A DNA stretch of 25,313 nucleotides from a virus. This document shows positions 19,601-25,313 of this stretch, piece after piece (the stretch's first letter is position 1; every line of letters starts with the position of its first letter). The stretch is taken from IMG/VR virus record IMGVR_UViG_3300006749_000112, positions 1-25,313 of that record. One strand, given 5' to 3'. A program made the translations under genes and the position numbers. The notes below the pieces were generated by a model. That model was not told the DNA's origin. It made no database searches and saw only the letters and a program-made list of their open reading frames with translations.

Positions 19601-21052
19601 ATGGCTAATATTCTTTCAGGTCAGCCAGCAGTGGATGCTACTAGCGTAGCAGCAAACGCAGCTGGACTCAGACCATCGTTTCGGATTACACCCGAGACAT
19701 ACACAACTATTGATTCTTTGATCAAGACCACGAAGGACCACGTCCTTCCTGACTTGGTTGAGACTTACGGCGACCAGGGTATCACTGGTTTCTTGAAGCT
19801 CACTGGAGCTATCAACGCAGGCGGCACCTCTGACCAGTTCGACTGGTGGGAATTGGGTCGTCGTCACGCTAAGTTGACCTACGCAGCTGCTGACACCACT
19901 ATTGCTGGTTCTGGCGTAAGCGTAAGCATCGACGCTACTGCCAACTCTGACGTTGCCTCTAATGTTCAGGCTAACGACGTTTTGATGGACGCAGCAACTG
20001 GTGCTCGCTTCATCGTTAAGTCTGGCGGTTCAGGCAGCGGCGATGCAACGCAAGTTGTTATGGTTAAGCTCGACGACTCAGCTGCTGTTGAAGATACTGA
20101 TATCGACGCTTCTGCTGGCGGTACTTTGATCAAGCTCGGTAACATGTACGCACAAGGCACCAACCAGCCAACTGCATACGATGACATCGGGGTTCGCAAG
20201 TACAGCAACTCTTACATGATCGTTAAGGGTCGTTACGAAGTCAACGGATCGCAGGCGACTAACATCGGCTGGGTGAACATTGGTGGTGGCGAATACCGCT
20301 GGTTCATGAAGGGTGAGCAAGAAGCTCGCGCTAAGTTTGAAGATCAGAGAGAGCTGATGTTGCTCTTCGGACAGAAGAGAAACGAGCCTTCTGATTCATC
20401 AACAGCTGGAACCAACCTCGACGACGAGATGGCTGGTTCTGAAGGTTACTTCTCAGCTATCGAAGACAGAGGTATCGTTGTTCAAAACGCCAATGCTAAC
20501 CCAATGGATAGCTTTGCTGAGTTTGACGACTTGATCTTGGAGCTCGACAAGCAGGGCGCACCTTCTGAGTACGCTATGTACTTGAACAGAAAGCAGTCTT
20601 TGGCTATTGACGACATGCTCGCAGCTGGTATCGCAACTGGAGTGACTGCTGGTTTGCCAGCTCAGTTCGGTGCATTCCAGAACGACGCTGACATGGCAGT
20701 GAAGCTCGGCTTTAAGTCATTCACTCGTGGAGGTTACTCTTTCCACAAGCATGACTGGAAGCTGTTGAACGATCCAACCTTGTTGGGTGCTGGTAACTTC
20801 TTGCAGGGCGCTATGGTGCCTTTGATGAACGTTACTGACGCTCGTTCAGGTATCAACGTTCCTGCTCTCTCCATGTTCTACAAGGAAGCAAATGGATACT
20901 CTCGTGAAATGGAGCACTGGGTGACTGGTGGCGGCGTGTTGGGTCACACCAACAACGGCGATGCTGGTACTGACCAGGCTGCGTTCCACTACCGTTCTGA
21001 AATTGGCCTCTGCGTTCGCGCTGCAAACCAGCACGTAATGATCAAGGGTTAA
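19601..21052 (+). CDS. major capsid protein, 483 aa
   Basis: Assigned from place (scaffold-like gene just upstream, small head proteins just downstream), length and strong biased codon use (GCT, AAG, GAC, CAG), as in very highly expressed genes. N-terminus: LRPSFRITPETYTTIDSLIK, then DQGITGFLKLTGAINAGGTS, TSDQFDWWELGRRHAKLTYA and an Asp/Ala/Gly-rich beta insertion (residues 95-170). A spine-helix-like FMKGEQEARAKFEDQRELML and a C-terminal domain ending IGLCVRAANQHVMIKG follow. An HK97-type fold is expected but cannot be seen from sequence alone. Confidence 0.75.
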   Translation: MANILSGQPAVDATSVAANAAGLRPSFRITPETYTTIDSLIKTTKDHVLPDLVETYGDQGITGFLKLTGAINAGGTSDQFDWWELGRRHAKLTYAAADTTIAGSGVSVSIDATANSDVASNVQANDVLMDAATGARFIVKSGGSGSGDATQVVMVKLDDSAAVEDTDIDASAGGTLIKLGNMYAQGTNQPTAYDDIGVRKYSNSYMIVKGRYEVNGSQATNIGWVNIGGGEYRWFMKGEQEARAKFEDQRELMLLFGQKRNEPSDSSTAGTNLDDEMAGSEGYFSAIEDRGIVVQNANANPMDSFAEFDDLILELDKQGAPSEYAMYLNRKQSLAIDDMLAAGIATGVTAGLPAQFGAFQNDADMAVKLGFKSFTRGGYSFHKHDWKLLNDPTLLGAGNFLQGAMVPLMNVTDARSGINVPALSMFYKEANGYSREMEHWVTGGGVLGHTNNGDAGTDQAAFHYRSEIGLCVRAANQHVMIKG

Positions 21053-21074
21053 TAGTCTTATTGTTTAACTATTA
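21050..21074 (+). other. hairpin after major capsid stop
   Basis: TAATAGT (21050-21056) pairs with ACTATTA (21068-21074), loop of 11, including the capsid stop codon. AT-rich and without a T-tract, so a weak attenuator or 3'-end stabiliser rather than a strong terminator. Confidence 0.4.
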
Positions 21075-21088
21075 AAACCTAAATCATT

Positions 21089-21556
21089 ATGGCTAGAGTA
21101 AGACACCAAGTACCTGGATCTATTACTGTTTCAAGACAGGTGCGTATTGCAGATGCTTTTTCTAATGGCGCAACTACGAAGTTCGCCCTGGAACAGCCTG
21201 CTAACAGCATCATCGAGTCTGTGTTGATTAGAACTGTGGGCGACGTTACCGTAGGTAGTGCCGTCAACATTGCTTTCAACCTTGGAACAGGTAATGATCA
21301 CACGGGTCAACAAGTTGTTGCAAACGTCAACTACCTTAGCGGAGGCGATAACACTACAGTGAATGCTGGAGTTGTTAAAGTCTGCGACATTGTTGATGGC
21401 GTAAACTCTGATGCTGTTGCTTCTTATGGCAACGCAGCTGCAGTTACAACTGATGACAGAACATTGTTTGGAAGATTCGTTACTGGCGCTGCAAACGTTA
21501 CGACTGGAGCTGGCAAAAACGAAGTGGAAGTTCACGTTACTTTCAGACAATTTTGA
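21089..21556 (+). CDS. beta-rich head protein, 155 aa
   Basis: Starts MARVRHQVPGSITVSRQVRI; strand-rich (KFALEQPANSIIESVLIRTV, AVNIAFNLGTGNDHTG) with Asn/Asp/Gly turns and a final strand EVEVHVTFRQF. Placed between the capsid gene and a terminator, and sharing the capsid-type codon use, so probably an abundant head decoration or stabilisation protein. Not recognised by motif. Confidence 0.7.
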   Translation: MARVRHQVPGSITVSRQVRIADAFSNGATTKFALEQPANSIIESVLIRTVGDVTVGSAVNIAFNLGTGNDHTGQQVVANVNYLSGGDNTTVNAGVVKVCDIVDGVNSDAVASYGNAAAVTTDDRTLFGRFVTGAANVTTGAGKNEVEVHVTFRQF

Positions 21557-21564
21557 TGACTAAT

Positions 21565-21601
21565 GCGAATGGGGCTTCGGCCCCCTTTGCTTTTCTCTTT
21601 T
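21565..21601 (+). terminator. Rho-independent terminator after capsid block
   Basis: GGGGC-TTCG-GCCCC (21571-21584) with AAT/TTT-type flanking pairs, followed by a T-rich run (21591-21601). It ends the capsid transcription unit just after the 21089 gene. Confidence 0.85.
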
Positions 21602-21627
21602 AACAAACACGAAAAAAACCTATAATT

Positions 21628-22128
21628 ATGGGACACTTTGATAAGCTGCAAGCGAAAAACGTTGTAGCTAACAACATTAAGGGGGCATACCAGGGTGCTG
21701 TCGTTTTGAACGGCGGAACTGATGTAACGCTCACTGCCAATCAATCTGGTGCTGTATGCGTCTTTGATGCAGCTGGCGCTTCTTCATTTACTCTTCCAAC
21801 TCCTCAAAAGGGCCTTCACTTCACGTTTATTACGGCTGTGACTGCTACTGCAGATCACGTCGTTAAAACGGCAACGGATGCTGCTGGTTTCTTGGGTGGT
21901 GGTATTGTTGTAAATACTACTGCTGATCAGCTGGATGATGTTTCTGCAGCTACTGATGGAGAGAATGACCACATCACCATGAATGGAACTACTACTGGTG
22001 GACACGTTGGTTCTACTATCAATGTTTGGGGCATTTCTGACTCAAATGCCGCTAAGTGCTGGGTTGCACAAGTGGCACTGGTTGGATCAGGAAACACCGT
22101 TACACCATTTGGTGACGATCAGCTCTAA
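21628..22128 (+). CDS. beta-rich virion protein, 166 aa
   Basis: Begins MGHFDKLQAKNVVANNIKGA, followed by strand-rich VVLNGGTDVTLTANQSGAVC, TLPTPQKGLHFTFITAVTAT and a C-terminal SDSNAAKCWVAQVALVGSGN. The phrase pattern (strand with T-L-T-x-x-x-S-G-x-x, then F-T-L-P-x-P...G-x-x-F-x-F) is common in phage-encoded single-domain virion or fibre decoration proteins. Sits between two terminators, so it may be transcribed alone or by read-through. Confidence 0.7.
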   Translation: MGHFDKLQAKNVVANNIKGAYQGAVVLNGGTDVTLTANQSGAVCVFDAAGASSFTLPTPQKGLHFTFITAVTATADHVVKTATDAAGFLGGGIVVNTTADQLDDVSAATDGENDHITMNGTTTGGHVGSTINVWGISDSNAAKCWVAQVALVGSGNTVTPFGDDQL

Positions 22129-22148
22129 TCTGAGATACACGCTACGAG

Positions 22149-22176
22149 AAAGGCCCTACGGGGCCTTTTTCTTTTT
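22149..22176 (+). terminator. Rho-independent terminator
   Basis: AAAGGCCC (22149-22156), loop TACG, GGGCCTTT (22161-22168) and a T/C-rich tail to 22176. Four bases later lies the next -7 box (22180). Confidence 0.9.
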
Positions 22177-22179
22177 CAC

Positions 22180-22187
22180 TATATTTG
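22180..22187 (+). promoter_or_regulatory. -7 box TATATTTG
   Basis: Perfect TAnnTTTG right after the terminator, 16 bases before the ATG at 22204. The compact terminator-promoter junction supports independent control of the next unit. Confidence 0.65.
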
Positions 22188-22203
22188 CAATACCTTTAAT
22201 GCA

Positions 22204-23439
22204 ATGAAAAAGTTTTTCCTGTTCAAGCGCCGAGAGCTCAATGCTTCCAGCACCCTGACGTCTGATAGTGGCGAGGGTCTTGACTTATTTGCTGTACCCG
22301 CTGACAGAATAGGCTTTATCTCTGCATCAGTTGGAAAGGTGGGCATCGTATTCAACGACGCCACGATCTACGAAGAGAGCAACCTCCTAGACGGAGAATC
22401 GTTTAGAAAAACATCTGTAACAGTATCGTGCGAAGAGGGCAAGGAAGAAGCTTTGATTGGCGACATCATGTCTTTTGTTTACTCTTCAGGCTCCAAGCAG
22501 AGCGTCATGAAGTTTGATGCTGTTGGTAGCAGCAATGTCAAGAATGTCAAGCTTGAGTCTTTTTCTGATGTGACCTCAGAGGTTAGAGAGCTTCCTGTTG
22601 TAAGATCTACGGGGGACGCAAGCAGAAACACATTCATTGGCGGAACCGCAGGAACAGCCTTCGGAACTGGCAACGTCATTGCAGGAATCGACTTTGGAGC
22701 TGACAACAAGCCAGTAATTGACCTTAACGAAACAGGTCTGGGTGAGTCAGGCGGCAACGTAAACGCATGGACAAATAGTGGCTCTGGAGGCAGCACATAC
22801 AACGTGTCCGCTATTAGCGGCACGCTGAACTTTGATGATTCAACAGGCAGAGCTAACAACGGATTGGCCACTGCTGCAGCTGATTTTGCTGGAGTAAATA
22901 ACGTTCAACTTGCAAACAACTACGTGAGGTCTGGTGACTTTACAATGTTTGCTGTTATCGGAAAAAGCACCTCAGACATCGACGACTTACCTAAGCTTGG
23001 CCCCTTGGTTCAGGGAAGCGCCACTTCTGGTCAGGGTTTGACTCTTGCATTTGCGGATGCGTTCAACAATGGTGCTTACGTTCTGAAATTTGCTAACGAG
23101 AGAGGTGAATCAGTGGTTGCAGGGACACCAAATCCAATTATAGACTCTCATCTTCCGTCAGAAATTAGAAGAACAGCATATGTGTTTGTTATCAGAAGAG
23201 ATACTTCGAACAATTTGTTTTTCCATACAAACGATGGGGATCTTGATGCCTTCGTAAACGCAAACACTGAAGGGGCCAACGCAAGAACTGACGGGAACTT
23301 ATTGATCAAATACCTAGGCAACGGCCTCGGCGATAAGTTCGTTGGTAACGTTGCTCGATTTGGGGTTATTGAAAGAGACATTGGGGCTTCGTCAGCCGCC
23401 TCTCTTGCCAGAGCCCTCGCAAATAAATATACACCATAA
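22204..23439 (+). CDS. tail/fibre-type protein with LamG-like domain, 411 aa
   Basis: N-terminal region (residues 1-130) begins MKKFFLFKRRELNASSTLTS and is strand-rich. Residues about 155-410 look like a concanavalin/LamG-type beta-sandwich: VIAGIDFGADNKPVIDLNET, NVQLANNYVRSGDFTMFAVI, AYVFVIRRDTSNNLFFHTND and a closing GNVARFGVIERDIGASSAAS followed by LARALANKYTP, the usual last strand plus helix of such domains. LamG folds often bind glycans, so adsorption to host surface polysaccharide is plausible. Family call is by pattern. Confidence 0.65.
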   Translation: MKKFFLFKRRELNASSTLTSDSGEGLDLFAVPADRIGFISASVGKVGIVFNDATIYEESNLLDGESFRKTSVTVSCEEGKEEALIGDIMSFVYSSGSKQSVMKFDAVGSSNVKNVKLESFSDVTSEVRELPVVRSTGDASRNTFIGGTAGTAFGTGNVIAGIDFGADNKPVIDLNETGLGESGGNVNAWTNSGSGGSTYNVSAISGTLNFDDSTGRANNGLATAAADFAGVNNVQLANNYVRSGDFTMFAVIGKSTSDIDDLPKLGPLVQGSATSGQGLTLAFADAFNNGAYVLKFANERGESVVAGTPNPIIDSHLPSEIRRTAYVFVIRRDTSNNLFFHTNDGDLDAFVNANTEGANARTDGNLLIKYLGNGLGDKFVGNVARFGVIERDIGASSAASLARALANKYTP

Positions 23440-23453
23440 CTCAATTCAATATC

Positions 23454-24287
23454 ATGGAACAAACCAAAAAGCGCCCTGGGCGGCCTAAAGCCCAACAAAA
23501 GCCAAAGGAAGAGCATGTTGCACAAGCTCCAGTGGCTAAGAAGTCTTTGCCTATTAAGCGCAAGGAATTTGTAAACCCTAACGCAGAGTACGAGTTGATT
23601 CGTAATTCTGGGGTGGTCTTTATGTTGCCACAAAAAGGCGTCACTGTATTTGATGCAGAAAAAGACACTGTACGCGAGCTTCGCTACTGCCCGAACGAGC
23701 CTTCTGTGTGGCGCGATGAGCAATCAGAAAACGCTACTCGACAGTCTGTTATCTTCCGCGATGGTAGGCTGTTTGTCCCCAAGGCGGCTCCGAACTTGCG
23801 TGTATTTATGGAGAAGCACCCGTTCAATCAAGCGAATGGCGGCAGCATCTTTAGACTTGTTGACAAGAAAAGAGATGCAGAGCAAGAGCTCCAAAAGGAG
23901 TTTGCTCTTACAGATGCAATCTCCATGGTAAGAGACAAAGACATTCAAGAGTTGTTGCCTGTTGCCATGTACTTTGGCATCAATATCAACTCTTCTGTAT
24001 CTGACATTAGATTCAATTTGCTGCGCGTTGCCAAAACCAAAACGCAAGAGTTTATGGAGTCATTTGACTCTCCTCAGGTAAAGTGTCGTTCTGTTATTCA
24101 GCAGGCCGCTGACTACCAGATTATCAAGCTTGGCTCTAAGTCTGTCAACTGGTTTGACAGCAATTCAATGATTGTCTCTGTCCCTGTGGGTCAGGACCCA
24201 TTGGACGTAATGTCCCGATTCTGCCTGACAGAAAAAGGGGCCTCGGTGCTAAGCACACTAGAGGAAAGACTTGAACGTCTAGCATAA
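23454..24287 (+). CDS. hypothetical protein with AT-hook-like N-terminus, 277 aa
   Basis: N-terminus MEQTKKRPGRPKAQQKPKEE contains RPGRPK, a close match to the AT-hook core (RGRP type), followed by a Lys/Pro/Ala-rich linker to about residue 40. The middle holds strands (AEYELIRNSGVVFMLPQKGV, SVIFRDGRLFVPKAAPNLRV) and the C-terminal half is helical (ELQKEFALTDAISMVRDKDI, IRFNLLRVAKTKTQEFMESF). Binding AT-rich DNA in the head or at packaging is possible but inferred. A terminator follows its TAA directly. Confidence 0.7.
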   Translation: MEQTKKRPGRPKAQQKPKEEHVAQAPVAKKSLPIKRKEFVNPNAEYELIRNSGVVFMLPQKGVTVFDAEKDTVRELRYCPNEPSVWRDEQSENATRQSVIFRDGRLFVPKAAPNLRVFMEKHPFNQANGGSIFRLVDKKRDAEQELQKEFALTDAISMVRDKDIQELLPVAMYFGININSSVSDIRFNLLRVAKTKTQEFMESFDSPQVKCRSVIQQAADYQIIKLGSKSVNWFDSNSMIVSVPVGQDPLDVMSRFCLTEKGASVLSTLEERLERLA

Positions 24288-24318
24288 AAGGAGGCCCTTC
24301 GGGGCCTCTTTTGTTTTT
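24286..24318 (+). terminator. Rho-independent terminator
   Basis: GAGGCCC (24291-24297), loop TTCG, GGGCCTC (24302-24308), with A-run 5' and TTTTGTTTTT 3' (24309-24318). It begins inside the preceding stop codon. Confidence 0.9.
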
Positions 24319-24319
24319 G

Positions 24320-24327
24320 TATATTTG
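24320..24327 (+). promoter_or_regulatory. -7 box TATATTTG
   Basis: Perfect TAnnTTTG two bases after the terminator and four bases before the ATG at 24332, giving an expected leaderless transcript. Confidence 0.65.
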
Positions 24328-24331
24328 TGGT

Positions 24332-25081
24332 ATGGCTAGTGTACAGACGGTATACAGGACTCTGAAGGACCTGACAAACAAAGAACAGAAGGGGTTTATC
24401 ACTCCAGCCGTGTTCAATCGGTTCGCATACATTGCTCAGCTGAGCATCTACAACGAATTGTTTTCAGAGCTTCTTGAGGCCAAGAAAGCACAGGTTCAAA
24501 GGCTGGACCCAGGACGTGACAAGTCTATGCGAAAGCGCACACTAGAAGACCTCTCTGTGTTTGTAACAAGAGAGCATAACTACACCGTGACCGACTCAAA
24601 TCAAGGGAATGTGTTTTTGAAGCCATCAAACTTCTCAAGACTCATTTCAATTAGCAAAGGTGCTGGGGAGGAGTCTGGTGTTTTTGAGCTTGATAGAACC
24701 AACATTGAGTTGGTGTACGACGTAGAGAAGATGGGTAAGATCTTGGGTAGCAATCTGTCTACCCCTACTGACGATTTTCCTGTAGCCTTGATTACCGATG
24801 AAATCGAGGTATTTCCATCAAGCATTGAATCCATAGACATCACATACTACCGACGCCCAGGCGGTATTGACTTCAACTCCAACTACGTTGACGACAAGCC
24901 GTTCTACGCGACAGAAGAGTTTGACGGCTTAGAGGTTTTTTCTCCTGAACAATCAATCGACTTCATGCTGCCAGAGCATTACAGCTATGAGCTTGTTATG
25001 GAAATCGCTAAGTTGGTGGGCATCAGGCTCAGAGATGGGGTTGTTAGTCAAGCCGCAGTACAAGAATCAGCTAGATTATGA
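24332..25081 (+). CDS. probable head-tail connector or tail protein, 249 aa
   Basis: A longer frame from 24311 would start inside the terminator/promoter, so I take ATG 24332. Begins MASVQTVYRTLKDLTNKEQK, helical to about residue 75 (AYIAQLSIYNELFSELLEAK), then strands and turns (NYTVTDSNQGNVFLKPSNFS, ELVYDVEKMGKILGSNLSTP) and a segment IDITYYRRPGGIDFNSNY. It ends in a helix (HYSYELVMEIAKLVGIRLRD). Order after the capsid genes, own promoter and coupling to a second small gene fit a connector or adaptor pair; not proven. Confidence 0.65.
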   Translation: MASVQTVYRTLKDLTNKEQKGFITPAVFNRFAYIAQLSIYNELFSELLEAKKAQVQRLDPGRDKSMRKRTLEDLSVFVTREHNYTVTDSNQGNVFLKPSNFSRLISISKGAGEESGVFELDRTNIELVYDVEKMGKILGSNLSTPTDDFPVALITDEIEVFPSSIESIDITYYRRPGGIDFNSNYVDDKPFYATEEFDGLEVFSPEQSIDFMLPEHYSYELVMEIAKLVGIRLRDGVVSQAAVQESARL

Positions 25082-25313
25082 GTCATAACAAAGTAAAACT
25101 TAGCCAGCTTGTAAAGGACTTCATTCTGACATCTGACTCTGATGACTTTGCAAACAATGTATCAGACTCTGCAATCAGAAACTTTGCACTTCGTGGCATT
25201 CGAGAAATTGGATTTGACCTTGGTAAGAAGGTAAAATCTCTTAAGCTGAGCATCAACTCTACAAACAACACTGTCTCACTTCCTGACGACTTTGTTGACC
25301 TGTCTAAGGTTGG
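25078..25313 (+). CDS. probable connector/adaptor protein, partial (first 78 aa)
   Basis: ATG overlaps the preceding TGA (ATGA at 25078) and the frame runs off the window. Begins MSHNKVKLSQLVKDFILTSD; helical segment NNVSDSAIRNFALRGIREIG, then strand-turn-strand KSLKLSINSTNNTVSLPDDF. The helical start followed by I-x-x-x-N-x-V-x-L-P-x-D-F is the pattern of phage head-tail connector/adaptor proteins as I recall it. Confidence 0.65.
   Translation, partial: MSHNKVKLSQLVKDFILTSDSDDFANNVSDSAIRNFALRGIREIGFDLGKKVKSLKLSINSTNNTVSLPDDFVDLSKV

Overview
The window reads as one piece of a tailed double-stranded DNA phage genome (or a closely related prophage) from a Bacteroidota host, probably a marine flavobacterium-like one. 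The host inference rests on repeated -7 boxes of the Bacteroidota type TAnnTTTG (TATATTTG, TATCTTTG, TACCTTTG) immediately upstream of gene blocks, combined with AT-rich, non-Shine-Dalgarno start regions. The phage assignment rests on a recognisable large terminase, portal, collagen-type fibre, scaffold-like protein, major capsid protein, M15 endolysin and HNH nuclease in one co-directional array.

Left arm (1-3988, minus strand). One promoter at about 3981-4012 faces left and reads into about a dozen small genes of mostly unknown function, several linked by ATGA stop/start overlaps. This arm is the unusual part. Two complete type I hammerhead ribozymes (1782-1833 and 2389-2444) lie in front of start codons. 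Four other gene boundaries carry a second recurrent structured element (38-93, 770-830, 2213-2268, 3126-3178) with the same architecture but different sequence. Every one of these elements, and the promoter-proximal leader, is followed by the exact 11-mer TCAAACTTCAA (RNA sense) and then the AUG. The first three coding sequences (2457-3940) are packed with short perfect hairpins, about one every 30-40 bases, far above chance. My reading is a single polycistronic RNA that is cut or punctuated into smaller mRNAs, each with the same kind of 5' leader. The core of the hammerheads is seen directly; the function of the other elements is inference.

Middle (3989-4665). A non-coding divergent region of roughly 680 bases holds outward promoters and several hairpins.

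Right arm (4666-25313, plus strand except one gene). First come accessory and virion-associated genes: an unknown protein, a putative HExxH metalloprotease, a beta-rich protein and a very basic protein. They are followed by the M15 endolysin, a lone minus-strand winged-helix-like gene, small conserved unknowns, a GroES-like protein and an HNH nuclease. A tRNA-like element and a tRNA-Arg(UCU) lie just before the terminase. The packaging and head genes follow: large terminase, portal, a fibre block (beta protein, collagen-like fibre, fibre/adhesin-like protein, small beta proteins), scaffold-like protein, major capsid protein, two small beta-rich head proteins, a LamG-like protein, an AT-hook-like protein, and two probable connector/tail genes, the last cut by the window edge. 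Three hairpin-plus-T-tract terminators and several TAnnTTTG promoters divide this arm into late transcription units.
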